Below are positions 1-9,936 of a stretch of DNA of 64,000 nucleotides, piece after piece. Numbering within the stretch: the first letter of the stretch is position 1; the number at the start of each line of letters is the position of its first letter. A model generated the notes under the pieces. It saw only the letters and a list, made by a program, of their open reading frames with translations. It was not told where the DNA came from and ran no database searches. The DNA is from Bradyrhizobium cosmicum. Lineage in GTDB: Bacteria > Pseudomonadota > Alphaproteobacteria > Rhizobiales > Xanthobacteraceae. The position numbers and the translations under genes were made by a program. The stretch is from assembly GCF_007290395.2 (NCBI RefSeq), contig NZ_CP041656.2, positions 4,588,001 through 4,652,000 on the forward strand, written 5' to 3'.

Positions 1-620
1 AGAGCGACATCGCGCTGATCGGCGGCTCGCATAACGGCGAGCGCAAGGACCTGATGGTCCTCTACGAATTCGGCGACTTCAATCTGAAGGACAAGTTTGC
101 CCCCGTCTGGGCGCGCAAGGATCACGCCGGTTTCGCGCTCGGCTCGGCCGGTGCCTTCCTGGTGCTGGAATCGAAGGCGCACGCCGAGGCACGCGGCGCC
201 AAGCCGTTTGCGAAGCTGTCGAGCGTCGTCGCTGATCTTGCCCGGCGCAAGCAGCCCGGCGACATGGCGGCAACGCTGGAGAAGCTTTGGGCCAAGCTGC
301 CCAAGCGTGAGGGCAAGGGCGCGATCATCACCGGAGCGACCGGCGCGGAGCCGGCGACATCGGAAGAGCGCGGCTTCCTGAAGAGCCATGCCGAATTCCC
401 AGTGCGCTCGACCGGTACGATGTTCGGCCACACCATGGAAACGCAATTCCCGCTTGGGCTCGCGCTCGCCGCCCTGTCGATCTCGCGCGGCGCGCTGTTC
501 CCGCCGAACGATTCGACGGGGCTTGAGATTGAAATGCAGGGGACGCCCACCCAGATTGTGGTTGTGGGGGCCGGACACTGGCGCGGCGAAGGCATGGCGC
601 TGGTCGAGGCGGTCGGCTGA
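1..620 (+). CDS. fabF2XL: Beta-ketoacyl-ACP synthase II-like protein, C-terminal part (FabF2XL type)
   Basis: The frame is open from the window edge, so only about the last 205 residues are present. They form the C-terminal half of a thiolase-fold ketosynthase: the GFALGSAGAFLVLES segment matches the usual GFV-GEGAG-LVLE, and MFGHTMET matches the second catalytic-histidine motif. The first histidine motif (normally NAHGT) reads ITGATGAEP, and the lysine of the TKS/NKS motif is replaced (TGTMFGH), so the protein probably lacks condensing activity and may act as a chain-length-factor-like partner. It lies 51 bp before a second complete synthase and lpxXL, the order of the cluster that makes the C26-C28 acyl chain of rhizobial lipid A. 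The partner role is inference, and the cysteine region lies outside the window. Confidence 0.85.
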   Translation, partial: SDIALIGGSHNGERKDLMVLYEFGDFNLKDKFAPVWARKDHAGFALGSAGAFLVLESKAHAEARGAKPFAKLSSVVADLARRKQPGDMAATLEKLWAKLPKREGKGAIITGATGAEPATSEERGFLKSHAEFPVRSTGTMFGHTMETQFPLGLALAALSISRGALFPPNDSTGLEIEMQGTPTQIVVVGAGHWRGEGMALVEAVG

Positions 621-671
621 GGCGCGGCGCGTTTGGGCTGATGACGCTCTAGCTCTATCGGGGGATCGATT

Positions 672-1949
672 ATGACTGCACCACGCGACAAACTCGGGCG
701 TCCCGTCGTCGTCGTCACCGGCATGGGCATCATGACTTCGCTCGGCGCCGGCAAGGCCGACAATTGGGCGAAGCTCGTCGCCGGCGAATCCGGCATCCGC
801 ACCATCACGCGCTTTCCGGTCGACGGCCTCAAGACCACGATGGCCGGCACCGTGGATTTCGTCAGCGTCGATCCGTTCTCCTCCACCGGCCTGTCCGAGC
901 GGATGGCCGAGCTCGTGACGCAGGAGGCGCTCGAGCAGGCCGGCATTGGCGCCAAGGCCGATTTCCCGGGTCCCCTCTTCCTCGCGGTTGCGCCGGTCGA
1001 GGTCGAATGGCCGCAGCGCCGCGAGCTCGGCCGCGCCGTCGGCTCGCCGGACTTCACCTATGACGATCTGCTGCGCATCTCGGGCGGCGGCAAGTACAGC
1101 GCTTATCACCACCGCTTCATGTTCGGCTCGGTGGCAGCCCACCTCGCCGAGACCTTCGGCACCAAGGGTTCGCCGATCTCGCTGTCGACGGCATGCGCCT
1201 CGGGCGCGACCTCGATCCAGCTCGGCGTCGAGGCGATCCGCCGCGGCGAGACCGATGCCGCGCTGTGCGTCGCGACCGACGGCACGGTGAACCCGGAAGC
1301 GCTGGTGCGCTTCTCGCTGCTCTCGGCGCTGTCGACCCAGAACGATCCGCCGCAGGCGGCCTCGCGCCCCTTCTCCAAGAACCGCGACGGCTTCGTCATG
1401 GCCGAAGGCGCCGGCGCTCTGGTGCTCGAGAGCTACGAAGCCGCCACCGCCCGCGGCGCGAAGATCCTCGGCGTGATCGCCGGCTGCGGCGAGCTGACCG
1501 ACTCCTTCCATCGCACCCGCTCCTCGCCCGACGGCAAGCCGATCATCGGCTGCATGAACAAGACGCTGGCCGATGCCGGCATGACGCCGGACCAGATCGA
1601 CCACATCAACGCGCACGGCACCGCGACGCCCGAGAACGACAAGATGGAGTACAACACGACATCCGCCGTGTTCGGCGATCTCATCTCGAAGATCCCGGTC
1701 ACGTCCAACAAGTCGATGGTCGGCCATACCATCTCGGCCGCCGGCGCGGTCGAGGCGATCTTCTCGCTGCTGACGCTCGAGCATCAGCGCATCCCGCCGA
1801 CGATCAACTACGAGACGCCGGATCCCACGATCTTGTTCGACGTCGTCGGCAACAAGGCGCGCGATGCCCGCGTCACCGCGGTGATGTCGAACTCGTTCGG
1901 CTTCGGCGGCCAGAACGCCTCGCTGATCCTGACCCGCGAACCGGTCTGA
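672..1949 (+). CDS. fabF1XL: Beta-ketoacyl-ACP synthase (FabF1XL type)
   Basis: Complete 425-aa FabF-type condensing enzyme. The catalytic set is intact: Cys175 in STACASG, His315 in INAHGTATP, and Lys347 and His352 in SNKSMVGHT. It should extend acyl chains on AcpXL in the cytoplasm to make the very-long-chain hydroxy fatty acid of lipid A. It follows the catalytically degenerate synthase by 51 bp and precedes lpxXL by 11 bp, so the three are very likely co-transcribed. An alcohol-dehydrogenase-like gene found in some rhizobial versions of this cluster is absent between fabF1XL and lpxXL here. The assignment to the lipid A pathway rather than general fatty acid synthesis rests on this context. 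Confidence 0.92.
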   Translation: MTAPRDKLGRPVVVVTGMGIMTSLGAGKADNWAKLVAGESGIRTITRFPVDGLKTTMAGTVDFVSVDPFSSTGLSERMAELVTQEALEQAGIGAKADFPGPLFLAVAPVEVEWPQRRELGRAVGSPDFTYDDLLRISGGGKYSAYHHRFMFGSVAAHLAETFGTKGSPISLSTACASGATSIQLGVEAIRRGETDAALCVATDGTVNPEALVRFSLLSALSTQNDPPQAASRPFSKNRDGFVMAEGAGALVLESYEAATARGAKILGVIAGCGELTDSFHRTRSSPDGKPIIGCMNKTLADAGMTPDQIDHINAHGTATPENDKMEYNTTSAVFGDLISKIPVTSNKSMVGHTISAAGAVEAIFSLLTLEHQRIPPTINYETPDPTILFDVVGNKARDARVTAVMSNSFGFGGQNASLILTREPV

Positions 1950-1960
1950 CCGGACGCGGC

Positions 1961-2893
1961 ATGGCGCTGATTCCTATCAGCACGAAGATTCGCGCGCGGA
2001 ATGCTGCCAAGTCGATCGGCGGGAGCCTGATCGGCGCCGCCACCGTCGGCATGCTGCGCACCACGCGCTATTTCGATCCGGTCAAGACCTCGGACTTCTT
2101 CGCGCGCGTCACCAAGCTGATCGGCCCGCGCCTGCGCGAGCACCGCATCGGCCGCGCCAACCTCACCGCCGCGTTTCCCGAGAAGTCGCCGGAAGAGATC
2201 GAGCAGATCCTGATGGGCGTGTGGGACAATCTCGGCCGCGTCGGCGGCGAGTTTGCGCACATGGACCACGTCTGGGATTACGATCGCGACCATCCGGAAA
2301 ACAGCCGGATCGAACTGCCCCAGCGCAGCATCGAGCTGTTCGACCGCATCCGCGACGACGGCAAGCCGGCGCTGATCTTCGCCGCGCATCTGTCCAATTG
2401 GGAACTGCCGGCGCTGGCCGCCGTCGCACACGGGCTCGATACCGCGATCCTCTACCGCCGGCCGAACATCGCCTCCGCCGATCGCATCATCCAGGAGATG
2501 CGCCAGGTCAACATGGGCACGCTGATCCCTGCCGGGCGCGACGCGCCGCTGCGCCTCGCGCAGGCGCTCAAGGACGGCAAGCACGTCGCCATGCTGATCG
2601 ACCAGTATCTGACCGGCGGAGTCGAGGTCACCTTCTTCGGCCGCAAGACCCGCGCCAACCCGATGCTGGCGCGCCTGCTCCGCCAGGTCGAATGCCCCAT
2701 CCACGGCGTCCGCATCATCCGCCTGCTCGGCAATCGCTTCCGCGCCGAGCTGACCGAGGAGATTCCGCCGGTGCGTGATGCCGACGGCAAGATCGACATC
2801 CAGGGTACGACACAGGCGATCACCAGCGTGGTGGAGAGCTGGGTGCGCGAATATCCCGAGCAGTGGCTGTGGCTGCATCGCAGGTGGCGGTGA
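1961..2893 (+). CDS. lpxXL: Lipid A very-long-chain acyltransferase LpxXL
   Basis: 310-aa member of the LpxL/HtrB lysophospholipid acyltransferase family. It carries the HX4E catalytic motif as HLSNWE (His143, Glu148) and ends with the family's typical QWLWLHRRWR. LpxXL moves the very-long-chain fatty acid from AcpXL to lipid A on the inner face of the inner membrane. The frame is open for about 770 bases upstream, but that stretch overlaps fabF1XL in another frame. The ATG chosen lies 11 bp after the fabF1XL stop and gives the expected family length. It is the last gene of the cluster and is followed directly by a palindromic repeat. Confidence 0.93.
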   Translation: MALIPISTKIRARNAAKSIGGSLIGAATVGMLRTTRYFDPVKTSDFFARVTKLIGPRLREHRIGRANLTAAFPEKSPEEIEQILMGVWDNLGRVGGEFAHMDHVWDYDRDHPENSRIELPQRSIELFDRIRDDGKPALIFAAHLSNWELPALAAVAHGLDTAILYRRPNIASADRIIQEMRQVNMGTLIPAGRDAPLRLAQALKDGKHVAMLIDQYLTGGVEVTFFGRKTRANPMLARLLRQVECPIHGVRIIRLLGNRFRAELTEEIPPVRDADGKIDIQGTTQAITSVVESWVREYPEQWLWLHRRWR

Positions 2894-2901
2894 TTTTGCT
2901 C

Positions 2902-2987
2902 CGTCATTGCGAGCGAAGCGAAGCAATCCAGAGTCTTTCCGCGGAAATAGCCTGGATTGCTTCGTCGCTTCGCTCCGCGCAATGACG
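2902..2987. repeat. Dispersed palindromic repeat, copy 1
   Basis: About 86 bp imperfect inverted repeat with arms starting CGTCATTGCGAGCGAAGCGA and ending in the complementary CGCTTCGCTCCGCGCAATGACG. The centre (CCGCGG) is the less conserved part. A second, nearly identical copy lies at 17713-17797. Both copies sit just past the 3' end of genes, where the hairpin could stabilise or terminate transcripts. It resembles the REP-like elements common between genes in Bradyrhizobiaceae. Confidence 0.9.
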
Positions 2988-2994
2988 TATACTC

Positions 2995-4119
2995 TCAGCG
3001 CCCCGTCTTCACCTTCGTCCACAACCGGTTGATGATGCGCTGCGTCGCCGGCTCGCGCGCCGTGATGACGAACAGCTTTGCGAGCGTCGCCTCGTCCGGA
3101 TAGATGTTCTTGTCGTTCAGAATTTTCGGATCGACCAGCTTCTGGCTCGCGAGGTTGCCGTTGGCGTAGGACAGGAAGTCTGAGTTCTTGGCGGCGACGT
3201 CGGGGCGGTAGAGATAGTTGATCAGCTCGTAGGCTTCCTTGACGTTCTTGGCATCCGCTGGGATCGCGAGATTGTCGAAGAACATCTGCGCGCCCTCCTT
3301 CGGGATCGTGTAGCCGATCTCGATGCCGCTGCTGTTGTCTTTCTTGGCTTCGGCGGCGCGCGCACGGGCCTGCATGATGTCGCCGGACCAGCCGACCACG
3401 AAACAGATCTCGCCGGTGGCGAGCGCGCTCAGATATTCGGAGGAGTGAAACTTGCGCACGGACGGACGGACCTTGGCGACCACGTCGGCGGCCTTCTCGA
3501 GGTCCGCTTGTTTGGTCGAGTTCGGATCGAGCCCGAGCCAGCTCAGCGCCGCCGGAAAGATGTCGTCGGCGGAGTCGAGCATGTGGACGCCGCAGTCTTT
3601 GAACTTGGCGAGGTTCTCCGGCTTGAACACGATGTCCCAGCTGTCGATCCTGGCGTCGGCCCCGAGGATCTGCTTCAGCTTGGCGACGTTGTAGCCGATG
3701 CCCGTCGTGCCCCACATGTAGTTGGCGGCGTAGACGTTGCCGGGATCGTAGATGCCGAGGCGCTGCGTCACGACCGGCCAGGCATTGCCGAGGTTCGGCA
3801 GCTTCGCCTTGTCGAGCTTCTGGAAGATGTTGGCCTTGATCTGGCGCTGCAGGAAATAGGCCGTGGGCACCACGACGTCATAGCCGGACTTGCCGGCCAT
3901 CAGGCGCGTCTCAAGCGTCTCGTTGGCATCAAAGGTGTCGTAGACCACCTTGATGCCGGTCTCCCTGGTGAAGGCCTCTAGCACATCAGGCGCCATGTAA
4001 TTGGACCAGTTGTAGAAGTTGACGACGCGGTCCTCGGCCCCTGCCGGCACCGGGAGGAACGTCAGCGCTGCGGCGATCGCGAGACCAAAGCCAAATCCGG
4101 AGCGGCCGACGTTCGTCAT
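2995..4119 (-). CDS. Polyamine ABC transporter substrate-binding protein (PotF-like)
   Basis: 374-aa periplasmic binding protein with an N-terminal signal peptide ending near residue 28 (VPAGAED), followed by the PotD/PotF opening VVNFYNWSNYM and the YDVVVPTAYFLQRQ segment. It should bind putrescine or spermidine. No permease or ATPase lies nearby, so it is an orphan that must use a transporter encoded elsewhere, or it acts as a sensor. It starts 6 bp after an aminotransferase, and a rhodanese gene lies before that, so the three form one operon. The stop codon lies just beyond the palindromic repeat at 2902-2987. Polyamine specificity is inferred from family similarity only. Confidence 0.85.
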   Translation of the reverse strand: MTNVGRSGFGFGLAIAAALTFLPVPAGAEDRVVNFYNWSNYMAPDVLEAFTRETGIKVVYDTFDANETLETRLMAGKSGYDVVVPTAYFLQRQIKANIFQKLDKAKLPNLGNAWPVVTQRLGIYDPGNVYAANYMWGTTGIGYNVAKLKQILGADARIDSWDIVFKPENLAKFKDCGVHMLDSADDIFPAALSWLGLDPNSTKQADLEKAADVVAKVRPSVRKFHSSEYLSALATGEICFVVGWSGDIMQARARAAEAKKDNSSGIEIGYTIPKEGAQMFFDNLAIPADAKNVKEAYELINYLYRPDVAAKNSDFLSYANGNLASQKLVDPKILNDKNIYPDEATLAKLFVITAREPATQRIINRLWTKVKTGR

Positions 4120-4125
4120 CCCTGT

Positions 4126-5304
4126 CTACCTCTTGCGTCCACGGACCGCGTCCGACAGCCGCTCCAGCGCGGTGTCGAGGGTCTCGTCCTTCTTGGCAAA
4201 GCAGAAGCGCACCACCGACGTCACGGGGTCCTGCTCGTAGAAGGCCGAGACCGGGATCGCGGCGACCTTGTAGTCCTTCACGATCCGCCAGCAGAACTCG
4301 GTGTCGCTCTCGTTGAGCCCGAGCGGCGACAGGTCGACGGTGAGGAAGTACGTGCCTTGCGACTTCAGCACGGGGAAGCCGAGGCTCTCCAGCCCCTTGG
4401 TCAAGCGGTCCCGGCTCCGCGTCAGGTCCTTGCGCATCGACAGGAAGTAGTCGTCGGACTTGCCGAGACCGTAAGCGACGGCGGCTTGCAGGTTTGGCGC
4501 GGTCGTAAACGTCAGGAACTGATGCACCTTGGCCGCCACCCGCAGCAGCGGCGGCGCGGCGCAGACGAAGCCGATCTTCCAGCCGGTCAACGAGAAGATC
4601 TTGCCGGCCGAGCCGACCTTGATGGTGCGGTCGCGCATGCCGGGGATGGTGATCAGCGGGATGTGCTTGTGCTCGTCGAAAGTGACGTGCTCCCAGACCT
4701 CGTCGGTGATCGCGATGACGTCGAACTCCTGGCAGTAGCGCGCCAGCAGCTCGAGGTCCTCGCGCGGATAGACCACCGCGGAGGGATTCAGGGGATTGTT
4801 GAACAGCACCGCCTTGGTCTTTGAATTGAAGACGCTTTTCAGCATGTCTTCATTCAGACGCCAGTGCGGCGGCTCGAGCCGGACGAGGCGCGGAATGCCG
4901 CCGGCCTGGCGGATGATCGGCAGGTAAGAATCGTAGACCGGCTGGAAGCAGACCACCTCGTCGCCGGGCTGGACCACCGCGAGAATGGCCGAGGTCAGCG
5001 CCTCGGTGCCGCCGGAGGTCACCATCACCTCGCTCATCGGGTCGAGCTTGAGGCCGTGCCAGTGGCCGTAATGGGTGGCGATCGCCTGGCGAAGCTCCGG
5101 GATGCCCATCATCGACGGGTATTGGTTGTAGCCGTTCAGCGAGGCCTCCGCCGCGGCGCGGCGGATGTCCTCCGGACCCGGATCGTCAGGGAAGCCCTGG
5201 CCGAGATTGATGGCGGCATTGTCGCGGGCGGCCTGCGACATCGCCTCGAAGATGGTGACGGGAAGATCGGCGAAGATCTTGTTCAGGGACGAGCTCTTTG
5301 ACAT
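4126..5304 (-). CDS. Class I/II PLP-dependent aminotransferase
   Basis: 392-aa fold-type I aminotransferase. The PLP lysine lies in the SAGKIFSLTGWKIG motif. Other family marks are the INLGQGFPD opening, the VTSGGTEALT phosphate-binding segment, NNPLNPS and ITDEVWEH (Asp contacting the pyridine nitrogen). The GQGFPD plus GKIFSLTGWK pattern fits the subgroup of methionine aminotransferase YbdL, kynurenine aminotransferase and DapC-like enzymes; the exact substrate cannot be read from the sequence. It starts 8 bp after a rhodanese gene and ends 6 bp before a PotF-like binding protein. The rhodanese neighbour mildly favours a sulfur amino acid substrate, which is inference. Confidence 0.88.
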   Translation of the reverse strand: MSKSSSLNKIFADLPVTIFEAMSQAARDNAAINLGQGFPDDPGPEDIRRAAAEASLNGYNQYPSMMGIPELRQAIATHYGHWHGLKLDPMSEVMVTSGGTEALTSAILAVVQPGDEVVCFQPVYDSYLPIIRQAGGIPRLVRLEPPHWRLNEDMLKSVFNSKTKAVLFNNPLNPSAVVYPREDLELLARYCQEFDVIAITDEVWEHVTFDEHKHIPLITIPGMRDRTIKVGSAGKIFSLTGWKIGFVCAAPPLLRVAAKVHQFLTFTTAPNLQAAVAYGLGKSDDYFLSMRKDLTRSRDRLTKGLESLGFPVLKSQGTYFLTVDLSPLGLNESDTEFCWRIVKDYKVAAIPVSAFYEQDPVTSVVRFCFAKKDETLDTALERLSDAVRGRKR

Positions 5305-5312
5305 CGGGTCGA

Positions 5313-5639
5313 TCAGCCACCGACCTTGCTGGGAAGACCCGCCGCTTTCCAGCCGAGCATGCCCCCGGCCAGGTGCTTGTCGTAAGGCAGGCCCGCCGCC
5401 TGTGCCGCGAGCGAGGCCGTCACCGAGCGCTTGCCCGAACGGCAGGCGAACACGACCTCCTTGCCGGCGGGATCGGGGATCGCCTTGGGATCGAAGGTCG
5501 AGAGCGGCACGACGATGCCATAAGGATAGGCCTCGGCTTCGACCTCGTTCGGCTCGCGCACGTCGACGAGCATATAGCGCCCTTCCGCGACACCCTTGGA
5601 GACCTCGTCCGGGGTCAGATCCTGTACTTGATTTGCCAC
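5313..5639 (-). CDS. Rhodanese-like domain protein
   Basis: 108-aa single-domain rhodanese with the active-site loop CRSGKRS (Cys first) and the CH2-like GGMLGWKAAGLP near the C-terminus. It would transfer sulfane sulfur or act as a thiol carrier in the cytoplasm. The frame stays open upstream, but a GTG at 5639 lies behind a good ribosome binding site (GGAGG, about 5 nt upstream) and gives the usual single-domain length, so I chose it. It is the first gene of the operon with the aminotransferase and the PotF-like binding protein. Confidence 0.87.
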   Translation of the reverse strand: MANQVQDLTPDEVSKGVAEGRYMLVDVREPNEVEAEAYPYGIVVPLSTFDPKAIPDPAGKEVVFACRSGKRSVTASLAAQAAGLPYDKHLAGGMLGWKAAGLPSKVGG

Positions 5640-5795
5640 ATCATCCTCCAACGTCGCGAGCCGCCGCCGGGGTGATCCCGGCGCCGGCAACCTCGCCCCT
5701 CGGCAGGCGAAAATCAAGCGCTACAAAGGCTTGAGCCGCATGCCGGAAGTTAAGGCTAAATCGCAGCGACTTGAAGTGTGCCTTGAATCCGGACC

Positions 5796-7724
5796 TTAAA
5801 TCGTCACCTGAGTTCCGACCTCGACAACGCGGCCGGAGGGGATCTGGAAATAGTCGGTGGCATCGTTGGCGGAGCGGCTGAGCGAGATGAACAGCCGGTC
5901 CTGCCAGCGCGGCATGCCCGAATGGACGGCGGGCTTCAGCGCCCTGCGCGACAGGAAGAACGAGGTCGACATGATGTCGAACTGCCAGCCGAGCTTGCGG
6001 GCGATCGCCAGCGCCTTGGGCACGTTGGGCGATTCCATGAAGCCGAACTTCAGCGTCACCTTGGAGAAGGTCGGGCTGATCTGCTCCAGCCTGACCCGCT
6101 CGGCCGGATCGATGCGCGGGGTCTGCGCGGTCTCGATGGTGAGAATGACGTTCTTCTCGTGCAGCACCTTGTAGTGTTTCAGACTATGCATCAGCGCGGT
6201 CGGCGCGCTGAGCGGATCGCTGGTCAGGAACACCGCGGTGCCGGGCACTCGCTGCGGCGGCCGCTTCTCCAGCATCGCCACGAGATCGGCGAGCGGAAAT
6301 TCGAGCTTGCGCGACTTCTCGAACAGCAGCCGGCTGCCGCGCCGCCACGTGTACATCAGAATGATCATGAGCGCTCCGAGCGCCAGCGGCACCCAGCCGC
6401 CCTCGAACACCTTGAGCAGGTTCGCAGCGAGGAATGTCAGGTCGAGGAACAGGAACGGCGCAATCAGAGCGGCGGCCGCAAACGGCGACCACTTCCAGAC
6501 CTTCCAGATCACGACGAAGCCCATCATCGCCGTGACCACCATGGTGCCAGTCACGGAGATGCCATAGGCCGAGGCGAGCGCGCTGGAGGAGCGGAACAGC
6601 AGCACCAGCAGCACCACCGCGACCAGCAGCAACTGGTTGATGCGCGGGATGAAGATCTGGCCGGAATGGGCTTCAGACGTATGGCGAATTTCAAAGCGCG
6701 GCAGCAGGCCGAGCTGAATCGCCTGGCGTGTCAGCGAATAGGCACCGGTAATGACGGCCTGGCTCGCTATCACGGTTGCGGCGGTGGCGAGCACGACCAT
6801 GCAGCCACGGAAGAAACCCTGCGGGAAGAGCTGGAAGAACGGACTCACGATTGCGCCGGGATCGCCGAGGACGAGAGCGCCCTGCCCCAGATAGTTGAGA
6901 GCCAGCGACGGCAGCACGATGAACAACCAGGCCGTCTGGATCGGCCGCTTGCCGAAATGGCCGAGGTCGGCATAAAGCGCCTCGGCGCCGGTGACGGCCA
7001 GAAACACCGCGCCCAGCGTCACGAAACCGATGATGCCGTGGTGGAGCATGAAGGACACGGCGTAGAGCGGGTTCAGCGCATACAGCACCTGCGGCTGCTC
7101 GATGATCGGATGGATCGCCGCAACCGCGATCACCGCGAACCACACGCACATCACAGGGCCGAAGAAGGCGGCGACCCGGGCGGTGCCGCGCGACTGCACG
7201 GCGAACAGGCCGACCAGGATCACCACGGTCAGCGGCACGATGTAGGGCTCGAACCGCAGCGTGACGTCCTTCATGCCTTCGATCGCCGACAGCACCGAGA
7301 GCGCCGGCGTGATCACCGCGTCTCCGTAAAACAGAGCGCCGGAGATGATGCCGAGCATGACGATAGTCGCCCCGCGGGTGCCGACCGCGCGCTGCGCCAG
7401 CGCCATCAGGGCGAGCGTGCCGCCTTCGCCGTTATTGTCGGCGCGCAGCAGGATCACCACGTATTTCAGGGTCACCACCACGACCAGCGCCCACAGGATC
7501 AGCGAGAGCACACCGAGCACAGCAGCCTGGGTCGGGGCCCCTTCCGTCCCCGACGCGGCCATGACGGCCTCCCGGAACGCGTAGAGGGGACTGGTGCCGA
7601 TATCGCCGTAGACGACGCCGATGCTGCCGAGCGTCAGCGCACCGAAACGGGCGGTCGTATGGGCTTCGCCATGCCCATTGGCCGCCGCCGTTTCCGGGGC
7701 GGAAATCGCTACATCACTTGTCAT
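5796..7724 (-). CDS. kup: Low-affinity potassium transporter Kup (paralogue 1)
   Basis: 642-aa KUP/HAK/KT potassium transporter: about twelve membrane segments in the first 440 residues, then a hydrophilic cytoplasmic C-terminal domain. Family marks include [15 protein letters not shown] near residue 40 and [15 protein letters not shown]. It should import potassium with protons across the inner membrane. It lies 140 bp after a second kup gene in the same direction. The two proteins match along their whole length and share the C-terminal [11 protein letters not shown], so this is a tandem duplication. Codon choices have diverged widely, which suggests an old event. Confidence 0.95.
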   Translation of the reverse strand: MTSDVAISAPETAAANGHGEAHTTARFGALTLGSIGVVYGDIGTSPLYAFREAVMAASGTEGAPTQAAVLGVLSLILWALVVVVTLKYVVILLRADNNGEGGTLALMALAQRAVGTRGATIVMLGIISGALFYGDAVITPALSVLSAIEGMKDVTLRFEPYIVPLTVVILVGLFAVQSRGTARVAAFFGPVMCVWFAVIAVAAIHPIIEQPQVLYALNPLYAVSFMLHHGIIGFVTLGAVFLAVTGAEALYADLGHFGKRPIQTAWLFIVLPSLALNYLGQGALVLGDPGAIVSPFFQLFPQGFFRGCMVVLATAATVIASQAVITGAYSLTRQAIQLGLLPRFEIRHTSEAHSGQIFIPRINQLLLVAVVLLVLLFRSSSALASAYGISVTGTMVVTAMMGFVVIWKVWKWSPFAAAALIAPFLFLDLTFLAANLLKVFEGGWVPLALGALMIILMYTWRRGSRLLFEKSRKLEFPLADLVAMLEKRPPQRVPGTAVFLTSDPLSAPTALMHSLKHYKVLHEKNVILTIETAQTPRIDPAERVRLEQISPTFSKVTLKFGFMESPNVPKALAIARKLGWQFDIMSTSFFLSRRALKPAVHSGMPRWQDRLFISLSRSANDATDYFQIPSGRVVEVGTQVTI

Positions 7725-7864
7725 GGGAGAGCCCAGTGGCCTCTAAAATGCTTCACTGCACAACGGCGTAAGAGCGCGCGGCTTATAGCCCTGCGCTACC
7801 GGCATAGCCTAGCCCGTTTTTGGGCCCTCGCCATGCAAAAATCGCATAGATTCGCCGATTGCGA

Positions 7865-9763
7865 TCAAATGGTGACTTGTGTGCCGACTTCAACCACCCG
7901 CCCGGTGGGAATCTGGAAATAGTCGGTGGCGTCATTGGCGGACCGGCTCAGCGCGATGAACAAATGGTCCTGCCAAAGCGGCATGCCGGATTGCGCCGAG
8001 GCCTTCAGCGACCTTCGCGACACGAAGAACGACGTCGACATGATGTCGAACTGCCAGCCCTGCTTGCGTGCGATCGCGAGCGCCTTGGGCACGTTCGGCT
8101 GCTCCATGTACCCGAACCGCAGCCGGACCTTCGAGAACTTGTCGCTGACCTTCTCCATCCTGAACCGATCAGCCAGATCGACCCGCGGTGTCTGCGCGGT
8201 TTCGATGGTCAGGATCACATTGTGCTCGTGAAGCACCTTGTTGTGCTTGAGATTGTGCAGCAGAGCGGTGGGTACAAAGGAAGGATCGCTGGTGAGGAAT
8301 ACCGCCGTGCCCTTGACGACGTGCGGCGGCCGCTTCTCCAGACTCTTGATCAGGTCGTCCAGCGGCACCTCGATCCGGCGCGTCTTCTGGATCAGGATCC
8401 CCGTGCCGCGCCGCCAGGTCCAGATCGTCCCGGCCATGACGACGCCGAACAGCAACGGCACCCAGGCGCCTTCGAGCAGCTTGAGCAGATTGGCGCTGAA
8501 GAAAGTCATGTCGACGATAACGAAGGGCATGATCACGGCGGCCGCCGTCGCGGCGCGCCAGTTCCACAATTTCCAGATGACGACGAAGCCCATGATGCCG
8601 TCGGCAACCATGGTGGTGGAGACCGCGATACCGTAGGCCGAAGCCAGATTGCTGGAGGTGTGGAACAACAGCACCAGCAGCATCACGCCGATCAGGAGCA
8701 GCCGGTTCACCCGCGGCAGATAGATCTGGCCGGCATGGATTGCGGAGGTGTAGCGCACTTCGAAGCGCGGCAAGAGACCGAGTTGCACCGCCTGATAGAC
8801 CAGGGAATAGGCGCCCGTGATCACCGCCTGGCTCGCGATCACTGTCGCGGCGGTCGCGAGTCCGACCAGCGGCAACACCAGATACTCGGGCACCATGCGG
8901 TAGAAGGAATGCTCGATCGCGCTGGGATCGGACAGCACCAGCGCGCCCTGTCCGAAATAGTTGATCAGCAGCGAGGGCAGCACGAAGAACATCCAGGCGG
9001 ACTGGATCGGCTTACGGCCGAAATGGCCGAGATCGGCATAGAGCGCCTCGCCGCCGGTGACCGCCAGGAAGACGGCGCCCAGCGTGACGAGGCCGATGGT
9101 GCCGTGCGACAGCAGGAACTCCAGCGCGTAATAGGGATTGATCGCGGCCAGCACCGACGGATCGTCGGCGATGTGGACGGCGCCCATCACCGCCAGACAG
9201 GTGAACCAGATCACCATCACCGGCCCGAAGGCCGAGGCCACCAGCGCTGTCCCCTTGCTCTGGACCGCGAACAGCAGCACCAAAATGAAGACGGTGAGCG
9301 GCACGACGTAATGCTCGAAGGCGGGCGTGGCGAGCTTGAGACCTTCGACTGCCGACAACACCGAGATTGCCGGTGTGATCATGGAATCGCCGATGAACAT
9401 GGAGGCGCCGACCACGCCGAGCGCGAGCAGGAACCAGCTTCGCCGCCCGAGCGCGCGCTGGCCGAGCGCCATCAGCGAGAGCGTGCCGCCCTCCCCGTTA
9501 TTGTCGGCGCGCAGCAGCAGCAGGACATATTTGGCGGTGACGACGATAAACAGCGCCCACAGGATCAGCGACAGCACGCCGAGCACGATGACCCGCGACA
9601 CCGGCTCGCCATGGGCCGCGCCTCTGACCGCCTCGTGGAATGCGTAGAGCGGCGAGGTGCCGATGTCGCCAAAGACGACGCCGATGCTCCCGAGCGTAAG
9701 GGACCAAAAGCCCGAAGTGACCGGCCCGTCCTGGGTCTCGGCCGATGTGATGCTCGTGGTCAT
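7865..9763 (-). CDS. kup: Low-affinity potassium transporter Kup (paralogue 2)
   Basis: About 632-aa KUP family potassium/proton symporter with [31 protein letters not shown] and the same membrane-plus-cytoplasmic-domain layout as its neighbour at 5796-7724. I start it at the ATG at 9763 because that gives the usual length. The frame also has a GTG at 9838 that would add 25 basic residues, and neither start has a clear ribosome binding site. It is transcribed first of the pair, with a 140-bp gap that leaves room for a separate promoter for the second copy. No potassium-sensing leader structure was recognised in the gap. Confidence 0.94.
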   Translation of the reverse strand: MTTSITSAETQDGPVTSGFWSLTLGSIGVVFGDIGTSPLYAFHEAVRGAAHGEPVSRVIVLGVLSLILWALFIVVTAKYVLLLLRADNNGEGGTLSLMALGQRALGRRSWFLLALGVVGASMFIGDSMITPAISVLSAVEGLKLATPAFEHYVVPLTVFILVLLFAVQSKGTALVASAFGPVMVIWFTCLAVMGAVHIADDPSVLAAINPYYALEFLLSHGTIGLVTLGAVFLAVTGGEALYADLGHFGRKPIQSAWMFFVLPSLLINYFGQGALVLSDPSAIEHSFYRMVPEYLVLPLVGLATAATVIASQAVITGAYSLVYQAVQLGLLPRFEVRYTSAIHAGQIYLPRVNRLLLIGVMLLVLLFHTSSNLASAYGIAVSTTMVADGIMGFVVIWKLWNWRAATAAAVIMPFVIVDMTFFSANLLKLLEGAWVPLLFGVVMAGTIWTWRRGTGILIQKTRRIEVPLDDLIKSLEKRPPHVVKGTAVFLTSDPSFVPTALLHNLKHNKVLHEHNVILTIETAQTPRVDLADRFRMEKVSDKFSKVRLRFGYMEQPNVPKALAIARKQGWQFDIMSTSFFVSRRSLKASAQSGMPLWQDHLFIALSRSANDATDYFQIPTGRVVEVGTQVTI

Positions 9764-9936
9764 GTGGATGGAAAACGCTTCGTCCCTGGAATTGATCCGG
9801 CGCCTTTTGACGCTTCCGGCGCGGCTGTCAATCGGCACAGCACCTTAGCAGGCGGCGAGGCAGATGCTGTGACGCCGCAGCAACGGTTGCCGCCAGCGCG
9901 ACGACATGCCTCAGGTAAGATGGTAGCGCAAGACCT

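Noticed and set aside
1193..1960. Upstream open frame in phase with lpxXL
   Set aside because: It overlaps fabF1XL out of frame and is Arg-rich noise; lpxXL starts at 1961 with family-like sequence.
5922..7922. Long open frame antisense to kup paralogue 1
   Set aside because: It mirrors kup codons, is full of His, Arg and Gln repeats typical of the reverse frame in GC-rich DNA, and has no motif or ribosome binding site.
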